NCBI GenBank assembly: GCA_029990175.1
Contig: JARKIP010000005.1
Span: 50,581,001 to 50,645,000 of the forward strand
From: Petunia secreta
Taxonomy: Eukaryota; Streptophyta; Magnoliopsida; Solanales; Solanaceae
Reading direction: 5' to 3'
Length of the DNA stretch: 64,000 nucleotides
Made by a program: the position numbers and the translations under genes. The notes below the pieces were generated by a model that worked only from the letters and a program-made list of their open reading frames with translations, was not told the origin of the DNA and did not search any database. This document shows, piece after piece, positions 10,760 to 22,266 of this stretch; the first letter of the stretch is position 1; every line of letters begins with the position of its first letter.

Positions 10760-12600
10760 TGACATGACCCGAATTCCGGCTAGGTCGTGTGGGCACCAGA
10801 CAACTTTTCCTAAACCCATCGGGCGAATCCTTTTTAGACAAAATAACAAATTGAGCACAAAACTAACTCAATGAAAAGCGACAAGGTTTAGAAAACATAA
10901 ACATACTTATATAGAAATCTAAGATGTATAGAAGGATCTACAGCAAACAACTCGGTATACTAAGTTTAGAGTTATCCAGACTAGACATCTAAGAGTATAA
11001 GGACTATATACACCTCCCGAATGAAGCAAAATATTTATAATATGATAGAACTAGATTTGGTGGCCATCATAGACAAAAGTTGGCTCACCCTTACAGCTGA
11101 ACACGCATCGGCTCCCCAATCATGCCTCAATCTCGGTCCTGGAGCGAAACCTGCCGAAATGAAATAAATAGACAAGGAACAACAAAAGGATGAGTCAAAA
11201 GTACTCGGTAAGTGGGGCTGGCTAGCCACCTCAAAGAAGAATATATGCTAGCCAGGGAGAAGAAAAGCAGATAAACTAAATTCACCTTATCTCAACTATA
11301 AAAAGGCAGAGCCAGATAATAATTGGAAACACGTATGGAACCATAAACTCATAAACAACCGGGGACATAAGATATATAGAACGTATAGGTATCCCGTACA
11401 TATAAAAAATCAGAAATACATGACACATACACAAAACATCACAACATAATCACACAATACACAGCAACCAGTGCAAATAAATAGAATGAATGTAATAGGG
11501 TCACATGTGCCCAAAACCTATCTCCGGTGCGGGACTCTCATCGTCTACCAGGAGATATATGCAATAATAACTCTTCACTGACACGGGACTCTCATCGACT
11601 ACCGAGCATATGCAATAACAACCCTTCACCGGTGCGAGACTCTCATCGACTACCGGGAAGTATATGCAATAATAATCTTTCACCTGCGCGAGACTCTCAT
11701 CGACTACCGGAAAGTATATGCAATAATAACCCTTCACAGATGCAGGACTCTCATCGACTACCGGGAAGTATATGTCAAGCTCACAACCAGAGTACAATGC
11801 TGCGATGCTCAATACTATACCAAGAACAAGGCATAACATATAATACACAATGTACATCCAAAACTAAGGCGTAATAAGTATGTCTATCGGCAACTAGACA
11901 CGTAATGAACACGTGTTAGAATATCCACAAGGCCAAAGGCCACCAAAGAAATGGATAAAATAACTTACCTTGTTCCAAAGTTAGCATTGCTACTCAACAA
12001 CCACTTGTCCTTTGGATTCATTTCCAAACGATCCTGCTATATTCAATAAGCAGAAAAACATATCAAATAAGGCTAAAGGCTTCATTCCTTACATCTTAGA
12101 ACAACCCGGTCAGGAAACCGACACCCGATTTGCATAGGCAATTTGCAGTCCAGGCCTATGAATGGTTCAAAATGACACAACCAAACTCTTAATAAATTGT
12201 ATTTATGGGTTGCCCATAACTCCCTGAGTTCGAATATATAATCAATTATATTATCGAGGTCCAATTAACCCTTTAAACTATCAATTTAAATTATTAGAAT
12301 GATGTCTAATATCCCAATTTTTACTGGTAAAATATATTCAAACACACACAATAAACTAAAATAATGAATTAACATCATTACCTGGATGTTTCGAGGTGAA
12401 AATTCTACTCTTTTCCTTCTCATTTTCCTTTCCTATCTCTCTTTTCTGACCTTTTTTCGTTCTTCGCTTCCGTCTCTCGTTTTTCTCCATTCGGTTTCAT
12501 TTCTGTTTCTCTTTTACATTAAGCTAAGTAATAACCACCGCCTTAGACTTTCTTTTTCTTTTTTTTTCTTTTTTTTTAAAAATATTCTATCATGAAGAAA
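10760..12600 (-). repeat. 5' LTR of the Tekay-like element (truncated)
   Basis: It ends on the minus strand in ..GGGTCATGTCA before the primer site and is similar to 3739-5555. It lacks about 450 bases present at the outer end of the other LTR (5555-6004), so no target duplication can be read. Athila-like sequence resumes after 12600. Confidence 0.65.
11526..11786 (+). repeat. 54-bp minisatellite in the 5' LTR, five units
   Basis: Five units of 54 bases (one of 51) containing 'gactctcatcgactacc', the same repeat as at 4515-4726 but with one more copy. Confidence 0.85.
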
Positions 12601-13502
12601 ATTAACCTATTTTTTTGTGCTTTGCACTGTCCACTCTATTTTTTCTATCTCCTTGAGCACTTATATGTATAATCAGCTGATTAGCTTAAGTTGGAGCTAA
12701 GGGTGGTGCAGTTTAAGTTGGTAACCATGGGAAGGGAAAGAGTTGTTGGAAAAAAAATGAAAAACATAAGAAAATCAAAGAAAAATGTGAAAACAAAAAA
12801 CTAAAAAAAAAAAAAAAGTAAGTGAATAAAATGAGGAGCAATTGGAAGTTGAATTAAACAGTAAAGCCATGGCTGGAAACAAAGTGGGAAATTGAAGTTT
12901 AAATAAATTGTATAAGTACTTAGGGAGATGTTAGTCATTATTATGCATATATTAATCCCACCCATTCCCTAGCCAACATTACAATCTTGATAAAGTCACT
13001 TGATTCTAGCCGAGTGTACCTACATTAGTGAAGAATTACAAGACAGGCATGCCTATGGTACTATTGTGTGGCACTTGAAATCTTTGTTGAGCGTGGGTGA
13101 ATTCTTTGTATATTAGATGCCCTTATAATAAATTTGATCCTTTACTGTGATGGCTAGTCTTTGTTGGTGAGGGCACATGCATTATGAGAGATATGAGAGG
13201 TTATTAGGCCTAGTTTTGAGTGAGTGTACATGTCTTGAGGAAGTTGGTAGGTGGAGTCGATTCTTGAGGCTTGGATGTCAATACTTGATTGTTTTGAGAC
13301 TTCATGTGTCTTTAAGTGTGTTTGTTGAAACTATGGGGAAGTTGTATGCTTGTATGTTTGGCAATTAATTATTGGCATCAATCAAAGTCATAAATGTTGT
13401 GCATGCTTGAAATAAAATACTTAACTTGGTTGGATGAGCTTAATTATGTAAAAAGTTTGTTGGGTTGTTTGTTCGAAGACGAACATAAGGTTACATGTGA
13501 CG
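12601..13502 (+). repeat. Non-coding 3' region of Athila-like element 1, right part
   Basis: Continuation of element 1 after the nested insertion. It has A-rich tracts (12770-12820) and, near 13474, 'gttcgaagacgaacataa', the self-complementary block typical just upstream of the 3' LTR in Athila/Tat elements. Short ORFs at 13177-13594 have no recognised domains and lie in this untranslated region. Confidence 0.55.
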
Positions 13503-14780
13503 TGTTGATGTTGGTCATAATAAGTATAATTTTGACGTCAGTTCTTTTTCACATTTACTTGGTTTTCATGTCAATATATGTCAACAATGCTTAATTTGTA
13601 ATATTAGACTAATTTGGTGTGTTTGCACATTTTAGGCGTGAATTGGATGTAAGTGAGCAAGAAAGCTACAAGGTGGATCATGTCCATAACTTGGAGTTGC
13701 AGTTGGACTATTGGACATGGAGTGTGTTGGAAAAAACATCAAGTAGCCACTTCTACCATAGAAATTTTTCCAGGAGCTTATGAAGAATTGAAGAAAAAAA
13801 GCTAAGTGAGTGAAACAGCTAAGTCCAGAACAAATATCCCTCAGTACAAAGCATGCTTGGCTGTATTGTCTGAAAGAAAGCTGAAAACTGAATGCAATGT
13901 GCACTGAAACTTAGTCCTGCGCGAAGTTGGAAAAGCTTAAGACGTTGTTACCTTATTCTACTCCATCTATAAACCATTGTAAACATAACTTTAGGACTGG
14001 TGAGTCACTTTTGAACGCAACAGAGAGGAAGGAAGCGGATGGGGAAGAGATGTCTTCAATCGAGTTTTTCTTCCATCTATTCTTTCATTTAATTTTATAG
14101 TTTGTTTAGTTCTATAGTTGTGGGATTCTCCATGAATGTTGAGTTTCAGATGTTGATCTGATTTTATTTATTGTATTGGGTTATTTATTCATATCCCGAT
14201 CTTAATTATTTGATTGCTTGATCACCAATTGAATACTATCTATGAACCTAGGGTTGAACTCAAAAGTGGGAACCATGGGTTGCAATAGGACTGAATAGAG
14301 CGTGTTTTTTAACCGAGAAATGGTTTTGCTGTTTGGATCGAAATATACCTAATAATCATGTTTAATCTCTATACAGGAAAAATAAATGCATTCTTGTTAA
14401 TCCTAATTTTGTAGACATATAGGAGTTGTATTGGCTTGAATAGGCAAGCATGATATTGAAAGAGTCATGTGAGTAATATTAATCCTTCAGATAAACTGAT
14501 TTAGTCAGATTAACTAAAGAATTCAATAGGAATGGCAGACATCCCATAACCTAGACTATTATCTCTTCTTGAATCCAAAACTCTATCTTATTTGTGTTAG
14601 TTATTTTCTTAAATTTATTAGTTAGATTAATCTCTATAAACTCTTGGAAATCTCTTACTAGTTAGTTAGGAATTATTTAATTTAGTTAATAGTTAATTGG
14701 TAGTTCTCGTGGCAACGATACTATACTTATTACTTTATTACTTAATCGACTGCATATACTTGCATATGCATTTGGAGTGA
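13503..14780 (+). mobile_element. Athila-like element 1, 3' LTR
   Basis: It begins TGTTGATGTTGG after the conserved upstream block and ends near 14780 (GGAGTGACC, mutated from the family's CGACA end). It matches 286-1285 throughout, and the reverse complement of the element C LTRs at the terminus. The start is placed by analogy and could shift by about 10 bases. Confidence 0.65.
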
Positions 14781-14781
14781 C

Positions 14782-14960
14782 CCTTGAGCACGGTCTCTTT
14801 GCTGGGATCGCGACTCATTGTGCTCACCATCTTCTTCCACGTTTATGGGATCCTAGGGTACATCAGCCCCACGATCGATGGGATCGTTGGAATCTTTCGC
14901 TACGCCGTCGTCTACTACCTGAGCAATGTTTTGCGGGAGTCTGTTGCTGTCTTGCGTTAT
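14782..14960 (-). pseudogene. gag N-terminus of the truncated Tat element
   Basis: On the minus strand, starting at a mutated start codon (ATA) at 14960, the frame reads with one stop through pieces such as QDSNRLPQNIAQVVDDGVAK and KDSNDPIDRGADVP. This matches position by position the gag start of the Tat element at 16684 (VPKNTADSVDALDKSTKDP). The GC-rich open frame on the plus strand (14784-15029) is the shadow of this segment. Confidence 0.75.
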
Positions 14961-15031
14961 GATTTATGTGTTTTCTTCACAAAAAACAAGAAATTTCTTG
15001 GACCTCACGATGAGCACTATGAGCGCTAAAC

Positions 15032-15401
15032 TGTTTATGCCTAAAACTTGTTCATTAGGTTAAACAGATAAATTTATAGGAGATCACAAGCAATAGTATA
15101 CATTACGAAGAATAAAGGAATTAAAGCAAAAAAGGAGTTGTATTCCTTGAATTAGAGAGGGTTCTAGTCGAATCTCGATGCCAAATTACAATGAGGGAGG
15201 GAGATATTTAAAGGATTAAGTTCACCCAATCCTAATTGTGCTAAAATACTAACTCTATAGGTCTTGTGCCTGTTATAAGAGGCGGTTATACAAAGTAAAA
15301 TCTAACTAGGAGAGACAATGTGGCTAGGTATGTACCCTTCGGCCCTAGGCCCGCTCCTGATGATCGGTCGTGGCTTATATAGCGGGCATATATCCTCAAC
15401 A
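15032..15401 (-). repeat. 5' LTR of the truncated Tat element
   Basis: 370 bases with TG..CA ends. Its last 70 bases resemble the LTR ends at 16625 and 22752 (both ending CATAAACA), but the rest differs, so it is a related family rather than the same one. Confidence 0.7.
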
Positions 15402-16151
15402 TCCGTTAACTTGTATTGTAAGTTTAATCTTCACCGGCTGGACTCCTATCTCCCTAGTTAAATGTGGCATATATATTTTTACTCACATAATATCGATTTT
15501 ATTTTTGTGGAAGAAAATTTATTATATATATTCCTCAACAAATGCAGTGATTTTCACAAAGATAGAAACTGAAATAAGAAGACTTATTCGTCAATTCAAA
15601 AGAAATATTTTGGGAAAATATTTTCTCAGCTTTTTTATTTTTATTTTGAAAGAACTTTTTTGCTACATGTTCATTTTTTTTCTTTTCTTTCTCCTTCTTT
15701 TTGTTCTTTGTCTTGTCATTTAAAAAATAAATTAAAAGTCAACAAACCTTTGAATCTATATAAACTAGTTTGCCAATGGGAAAAAAGAAAATATTTATTA
15801 GTTTTGAGCTGTAAATATGTGTCAATCCACTAATGATCTAGGTATATTTGGACAAAGTTCAATCAAAGGGTAAATTTATTCTATTTGCTATATATAGTTG
15901 AGAGGAAAATCTAAATATGTTGGATAGTGATTAGTGCATAATTGAGACCAAATTCAAATGAATGGAAAATTTACTATATTTACCATAGTTGAGAGGTATT
16001 ATTGGTCCTTTTTCGTAAATTATTCTACAAAATTTTGCGCCTAGTAGATATTTCTGCCATCGATGCCACATTTTAGCCTTATAAAAAAATGTTTGTTTTT
16101 TAGCCCTATTCATCATGACCTACAAAAAATTAGCTGAGAGGCGTCAGATTT
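15402..16151. other. AT-rich spacer, no gene seen
   Basis: AT-rich sequence with homopolymer runs. The 117-codon plus ORF at 15370-15723 is a low-complexity hydrophobic frame in T-rich DNA that starts inside the LTR above. I see no RNA gene, repeat or domain. Confidence 0.5.
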
Positions 16152-16625
16152 TGTGTGGGTAAAAATACGCCACCTACGATTACGGGAATATGAGTTCAAC
16201 TGGCGAAGACTAGACTTAATCTACAACTCACCGGGCGTTGAGTACACGCCGGCTCCCAAGTTACGTCCTCTCAGCAAGCACATTTTAGGACACAAGGCAT
16301 ACATCCTGCCGCCTTAGGGTTTAGGGTCTCCTAGTTAGGGTTAGTATATACCACCCTTGAGCAAACAGGTCCACAGGCTTATTAGTCTTTGTATTTTACC
16401 AAAATAAGGACTGGTAAATAATAGTTATAAATACCCCTCCTTATATTCTGTTGTACAAGCAAGCGATCCACACAGAATCCGACTATTCTCAAGGAATACA
16501 AAAACTTATTTTTCTGCTCAATTTTCCTTAGCTTTATTTACTTTTCCTTGTATTTTTTTGTATTGCTTGTGACCCTACTATAAATTAAATTATTTAACCT
16601 AGGAGGCAAATTTTAGACATAAACA
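16152..16625 (+). repeat. 5' LTR of the Tat element
   Basis: Starts TGTGTGGGTAAAAATACG, ends GACATAAACA; closely similar to 22267-22752. The primer site follows directly. Confidence 0.85.
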
Positions 16626-16643
16626 GTTTGGCACCGTGGGGCC
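16626..16643 (+). other. Primer binding site of the Tat element
   Basis: GTTTGGCACCGTGGGGCC immediately follows the LTR. It resembles the TTGGCGCC.. type primer sites of Tat/Retand elements with substitutions. Confidence 0.6.
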
Positions 16644-16683
16644 CAGGCCATTGTAGGTTTTTTTGTGAAGGAAAAGCACGACT

Positions 16684-17800
16684 ATGACGAATGGCAATGA
16701 TGATGTCCCAAAGAACACTGCTGATTCAGTTGATGCGCTTGACAAGTCCACAAAAGATCCCACTGATACCAATGGACAGCCAAAGGACACTCCCAGGGAC
16801 CCGATCTCTGTAGACAGTAATGGTGAGGATGATCAACCGCACGGGAGAAATCCTGGACTCAAGGACTTCCTCATTGATCTCCTCAGAATGTAAGCGGAAC
16901 GGGTGGGACAAAACTCGGCTAACCCTAGTCGAAAGCATGGCGTAGAAGTCGGGAGCAATCCTCGTTCTAGAGGCCAGCGTGCCCACGAGGACCCGCGCCC
17001 GTTAATGAATCACCAGCTTCTGTTCCCAAACAAAGGCTCAACATGGAGACCGCCAACGGAAGTTCTACAACAGCCAACAATCAAGGTATTAAAGGAACAC
17101 CTGTCATCCATGACATCCTAAAGGAGCTAAAAGTCATTCACGATCGGATTGGTAACGTGCCGAATGCCCCACCCCAAATTACCGTCGTAGATGAGCAGAA
17201 GTTCTTTAAGCACATGTATAAAGCGAATGTTCCACCGGTCCGTGTACCCAAGCACTTTCGCCTGCCGGATAACTTGAAGTACGATCGAAGCACTGACCCA
17301 GACGAGCACATCACTGCATACTAGACGGCTGTCTAGAGCAATGAGATTACTGAGGAAGAAACCCAATTTTCCCTAGTGAAAAGATTAGGCTCAACCTTGA
17401 CCAAAGGTGCCCTCGCATGATACACCCACTTACCATTAGGGCCGATTGAATAACTCACTCAGATGCAGGAACTCTTCAAGAAGGCACGCTCTGGAGCCTG
17501 CAATCAAGAGAAATGAATGGAGGATATCTTCGAGATCCGACGACGTAATGATGAACTATTAAAGGATTACATAGAGATATTTCAAAGGGAATGCATGGAG
17601 CTTCCTCCAGTTCATGAAAATATTGTTGTGGTAGCCTTCGACAAGAGCCTGAACTCCAGAGATTTGTTAGCTATCCAAGAGTTGCAATGGACTCTTACTC
17701 AACACCCGGTGACGATATGTAATGCCCTACACCAGTGGTACGATGAGAAACTCCGCCTCGAACCCGAGTCACCTTTGGAGTCTGGTGAAGATGTATGAAG
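16684..17800 (+). pseudogene. gag of the Tat element
   Basis: The frame opens at ATG 16684 with a hydrophilic N-terminus (DVPKNTADSVDALDKSTKDP) and passes a stop near 16891. It continues in another frame from 17043, with the capsid signature FRLPDNLKYDRSTDPDEHIT typical of Tat gag. After stops near 17322-17520 it resumes at 17517 with the middle capsid part (RNDELLKDYIEIFQRECMEL). An intact gag would be a single frame; here at least four stops or frameshifts are seen. The product would form the virus-like particle shell. Confidence 0.75.
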
Positions 17801-18127
17801 AAAGCGAGCAAGTAGTCTGCCTCTTGAAACAGAGGGCAGCAGAAAAAGAACAAAAGGAAGGATTCAGGATCAAGCAGATCCAGGGAAGATATTAGAAAAG
17901 CAAAGAATTCCAGAGGAGCCGGATCCCACGAGAAAGGTCTGGAATAGTGAGGCTTCAAGGGCTTCAAGCTGCGGGTAAACGCAGAAGAGCTAGTCACCAA
18001 TCACTTTAGGAAACTAGGCTCTAGGGTGCACTAGCCGCCCACCATAAAAAGCACAATTGGGAAGAATTAACCGGCCTACTGCAATTTTTATCGAAGTAGA
18101 GACCATGCCACTGTTGATTGCAAAGCC

Positions 18128-18840
18128 TTGATGCTCAAAACAGAACACTTATTGAAGAAGAGGCACCTTAAAAACTTGATCGCGAAAGGGGAAAAGCGAT
18201 CTAGGGCACCCGACTCCAAGGACAAATGGAGTGTCAACGAGATCTTCGTAACGCCTGGGTTTGATAAGGTTTGGAAACCCACGTGGCAGGGACCATCTAT
18301 CGACCTAATCATGTTCAGTTTGAAGAATGAGGAGGCCCCCTATCAAGAAGCTCTGACTATCACGGTCGAGGTGCTTAACTTCCAGATCAGGCAAGCTTTG
18401 ATCAATCCAAGGAGTGATGTCAACATTATTCGGTGGGAGATAGTATGAAAAATGGGCCTGCAGCATCAAATAACCTCGAGTCCTTACAAAGTGACCAGTT
18501 TTACAACATATATGATAAGCCCATCGGAGAATAGCTCTGCGTGCAGCAGTGAACACGTTGGAAGCTCACTGTACCAATGTGAGAAGATTGAGATTTAGTG
18601 AATGGAAGAGCTGCTCCTTGACAAGCTTGGATGAAATTGTAAGTTAAAGTGTTCTACACCCTCTCCATCCCGGACGTGATGAGCGCAACACTTTTTCAGG
18701 TAATGGCTTGCAACCTGTTATACGATGTCATCTTGGGAAGACCCTGAATATATGGAGTAAAGGGAGTACCCTCAGCACTTCATCGAGTCTTCAGATACCC
18801 AACCCCATTCGGAAACAGCGAAGTAGGAGGTGAGCAGTCC
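18128..18840 (+). pseudogene. Protease region of the Tat element
   Basis: The region holds a gag C-terminal/linker piece (HLKNLIAKGEKRSRAPDS) and then sequence matching the Tat aspartic-protease core. ITVEVLNFQIRQALINPRSD occupies the place of the usual VLIDNGSS active-site strand, so the catalytic Asp is lost. Around 18700-18800 a second block reads LLYDVILGRP, stop, then VKGVPSALHRVFRYPTPFG, the conserved end of this domain. Frame changes occur near 18450 and 18600. It is inactive. Confidence 0.7.
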
Positions 18841-19264
18841 TTGCTCATAGAAGCTCAAGCACCCGATGCGATCACTGATCCAAGGACTAAAGTGGAAGTG
18901 AACATGGTTGGAAGAGAGCCACAATGGGATACGTCCATTGAGTGGAGGGCCAGAGCAGAAGTAGCAGAACTCCAAGAGCACGTCACTGCAATGAGTAATT
19001 TGGTTCAACGAGCCGCGGAGCTGTGGTATCAACTTTTAGAAGTCCTGGTAAAGCATGAAGACCCTGAATGGCCAACGCTCTGCTGCCAAGCGTTGGTAAA
19101 GGTAAAGTTGAACCTCATAAGACCCCAGCGATAACCGAGCCAATTCAGAGGAGCACATGTTGTTGTATGTCATAATTTTGAAAGTGGCGTGGAAGGTGGT
19201 CCTCACACGGGAGAGTGGCGGAACACAACTCCCTGTATGATATGCTAGCAAGGCGATCTTAGGC
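18841..19264 (+). other. Unassigned segment where RT should be
   Basis: A 97-codon ORF (18841-19134) here is Glu/Ala/Leu-rich with a possible helix (RARAEVAELQEHVTAMSNLV), and is followed by non-coding sequence. No RT motif (no LPF/FDD-type core) is visible. The segment lies between the protease and the RNase H of the element. It is either deletion-scarred internal sequence or a captured fragment. Confidence 0.4.
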
Positions 19265-19312
19265 ATGGAGGCACATCATCAACTATGGGAGCAGCTAGCA
19301 GCAATGGTGGTG

Positions 19313-19960
19313 ATGGCTACACAGGAGCTCATATCGTATTTTCTGAACCATATGGTCATTGTGGTCTCTTCTGTCCCGTTACGGGCCATTTTGTCCAAAC
19401 CTAGACTCTCACGAAGATTGGCAGAATGGGTTCGCAAAATTGGGCAAATACAATATTATTTATCAGCCCCATGCAGCCATCAGATCATAAGCCCTGGTAG
19501 ACTTTGCTACAGATTTCAACACGGAGTTGATGCAAAAAGCTGAAAAGGCAATGAAAGACATGTAAGTGATAGGCCCCGGATAATAGTTAATCCACACGGA
19601 CGTAGAATTAATGGACGAAGGAGTTGACCTCGACTTGCTGATTAAAATGCCAACCAGGATGATTTTTCGCAAGGCTATAAAATGCCCGTTATTATGCACA
19701 ACGAGGCAGAATATGAAGCCGTAATTCAAGCACTTGAATTAGCTTATATATTGGGGATCGGGGAGATGAACCTCTATAGTGGCTCCTAGCTGATGGTCAA
19801 TCAGATAAACTGAGTCTTCCCAATTAAAAACATATGCATGCCAGAACTCCTAGCCAAAATAGAGGCTCTTCTGAAAAAAAATTACCAGTGGAAGTTTATT
19901 CATCGGCAAGAATATATAATGGTCAGTGTGCCAATTAGTCCAACGACTAATGCAGATACA
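19313..19960 (+). pseudogene. Gypsy RNase H C-terminus plus archaeal-type RNase H of the Tat element
   Basis: From 19313 the frame reads SYFLNHMVIVV..LRAILSKP..RRLAEWVRKIGQIQYYLS, the end of the RT-linked RNase H and its tether. It switches frame near 19465 into YQPHAAIRS, stop, ALVDFATDFN. A second RNase H follows at 19680-19940 with MHNEAEYEAVIQALELAYIL (active-site Glu region), ICMPELLAKIEALLKK and WKFIHRQ. The duplicated RNase H order is diagnostic of Tat. Several stops (near 19500, 19740, 19788, 19813) make it non-functional. Confidence 0.75.
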
Positions 19961-20019
19961 AGTTTGGGCAGCTCAGAGACGGTGATCGAGCTAACTCGCG
20001 CGGACCTGATGAACCTTTA

Positions 20020-20175
20020 AGTTCCCACAACAGGACCCGTCTCGAAGCGGCATCATGCATTAATTGAGTACTTGGATAAAGAAACACTCCATAAATGAAA
20101 AGAGGAAAGTAGGCTACTGCGGCGGCAGCCATCTTAATAATTCCTGGTCAACGGAGAGTTATATCATCGGATGGT
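20020..20175 (+). pseudogene. Integrase N-terminal stub of the Tat element
   Basis: Read in shifting frames, the segment contains ALIEYLDKETLHK and later LVNGELYHRM, the positions leading into the integrase zinc-binding domain in Tat elements. The HHCC domain and the DDE core are not found downstream, so pol ends here by deletion. Confidence 0.6.
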
Positions 20176-22266
20176 TAGCAGCCCGCAGGCCATGCACCCA
20201 GGTCCAATACCAGCCAGCAAAGGATCTTTAGAAAGTACCTCACAGAAGGTAACACACTCAGAAAAGGTAACGCATCCAAGGACGCGGAAGGCACAATCAT
20301 CACTTGGCTTAAGAAATACTGTTCCTAAAAGGTTAGTAGGCCTAAATGCTCGAGACATGTACTTTCCCTTTCTTGTTCTCTTTTTTATTACTTCTAACGG
20401 ATACTTAGCCCCATCTTTGTTAGTTAAATTTTGCTAAACTTTTATTGGCCACGTGCCCCCTTTTACCAATAAAATTACTATTCTATTTAGTCAGTTTTAC
20501 ATTGATCCATTTACGATCCAACTATTAATAGACCTATCCATATTTAAGTTTAAGTAATACACCCACTTTTCATTACAAAAGTAGAGTAAACTACTCATTT
20601 AAAGCCAGATCGCTTCTAGTTAAGCTACCAGGCATTATCGTACATTGAAATCGTCAATTCAACACTTGCACCAATATGTCTGTGGGGATGGCTGCCCACA
20701 TCGTGCCATTTAACACTTAAGCACTCGAGTGGACAAGCACACTCATTCTAGCTTGAAAGCAAAAATGCCATGTTACATACAACGGGACGAAGATGTCCCT
20801 TTATGAGAGCGGGCCTTGCCGTAATTTAAGTCGTCTATCGCGGACGTAATCTATACACCCGTCTTCAAAAGACAAACATTCAGAAAGGCACCCAAATAAT
20901 GTTGTTTGACTATACTACAAGTAACTACGCAAGTATGCACACAAAACACATATTGATGAACACATGTTTTCATTAATATCAAAGGCCCATAGGCTTATAA
21001 TATACAATCAAGTTCTTTTGATTATGATACTATTCATTACAAGTATTCTTAGGCAAGCTAAGAGTCTCAAAAGGCTAAAACTGCAAGTTCCTCCGAATTT
21101 AGCACGGCCGAGATCCTTCATCTTGATTGTAGCTCTTGCATCAAGATCTCTCTCGGCACGCAGAGGGCGAAATTACCAACCCAAGCAGCAACATCATCAT
21201 GATGTTATCCCACGGGCATTAGAAAACTATTCCAACTGACGAAGCCCTCAGTAGAACGGCGGAGGAAGCAGCGCGTAAGCTAGCAGTTTCAGTTTGCACT
21301 GCACAGAGAAACACAACCGTAGAACCACCAGTGACTGCGAGAGCACCATGTTCCCCCTATTCTCCTCACGATTGGAAGTTGATACAACCTCCAAATTGCA
21401 AAAAAAGGTAGAGGTGCGCGATCACCCTGGATACAAAGGTTCTAAAGAAATTTGTTACATATCAATCACCCGGAGAAGTAGAGAAGACCATAGCAAGGAC
21501 TCTGCCGCGTCAGGTGGCGCAATTTCTGGACTATTTGTCCCATAGAGCCAAAAAATGAGCAGATGCAAAAGTCCTGCTTGGCAGGCATTCCTCTGCCGAG
21601 GAGCTCCACATGATAAGAGGAATATCACAGCAATCGTTGTGTTAGAAAATGAGCGAATCGTGATCAGTGCACGTGCCATAAAGAAGACATTCTAGAGAAC
21701 ATCATTATGATCCTGATTAAATTTCATGACTCGGGGGACTTCATTCATCCTGTCATGGATGGAGGAACAAAGAAGGATAACTAAGGAAGTTTCTTTGTTG
21801 TCATTATTCTCGAACACCATCCATTCCGAATGAAGAAGTTGTTCTAGGAATACCAAACCTTGGTCAAAGGCAAACATTTTGGAGAAGGGGAATTATTCTT
21901 TCATGAGAAAGTTCTATGGAGGATAATCTACTTTCTGGAGAAGTTTGTGATTTGCAACTACTATAAAACCCCTTTTATAGGTGGAATGAGATAAAGATAG
22001 AGCACGAAACGGTCAATATAATTATGGCTTGGAGATATGAAACTATAGAGGCGCAGTAAAAAGCAATTATAGGAAAGGTGCATGGAATCGACAGCAGCCA
22101 ATCAAATGAAGACATGTGGGATTTCAGAAGAAATTAGGCGTATGTCTCGATCAAAGAGACTGCGAGTTTCAAGGAGTCAGTGAGATATCTTTTCACACTT
22201 CTCTTTTACATGCCTCTTTCACTTCCTGATTGCTTACGTCAGCACTCAGCCAGCGGGAGGACTGAC
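20176..22266 (+). repeat. 3' untranslated internal region of the Tat element
   Basis: About 2.1 kb without a recognisable domain, bounded by the integrase stub and the 3' LTR. Long untranslated 3' regions are usual in this clade. Several 70-100-codon ORFs on both strands here show no domain and I leave them out. Confidence 0.55.

Larger units (their letters stand above)
3739..12600 (-). mobile_element. Tekay/Del-like Ty3-gypsy element, decayed, nested in Athila-like element 1
   Basis: Reading on the minus strand the order is truncated 5' LTR (12600-10760), Met-tRNA primer site, gag remnants (about 10120-9130), degenerate pol, a polypurine tract near 6005-6018, and 3' LTR (6004-3739). Sequence upstream of the tract contains the complement of 'cgttcgaggacgaacg', which I associate with the end of pol in this lineage. 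With the RTE LINE removed, only about 3.1 kb lies between the LTRs, so most of RT, RNase H and integrase is missing. Many stops are present; it is dead. Confidence 0.75.
14782..15401 (-). mobile_element. Truncated Tat-lineage element (LTR, primer site, gag start)
   Basis: On the minus strand: LTR 15401-15032 (TGTTGAGGATA..GGCATAAACA), then a diverged primer site and leader (15031-14961), then the beginning of gag, cut off at 14782 by Athila-like sequence. The leader and gag start align with those of the complete Tat element at 16626-16870, including the shared 'ttttttgtgaagaaaa' run. The flank 15402-15406 has no matching partner because the other end is lost. Confidence 0.72.

Noticed and set aside
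3724..12607. TTAACC on both sides of the Tekay-like element as a target duplication
   Set aside because: It does not sit at LTR termini (no TG..CA adjoining) and the 5' LTR is truncated; probably chance in AT-rich DNA.
14784..15029. GC-rich 81-codon plus-strand frame resembling a membrane protein
   Set aside because: It begins at TTG, and its complement aligns with leader and gag start of the Tat element at 16626; it is an antisense shadow.
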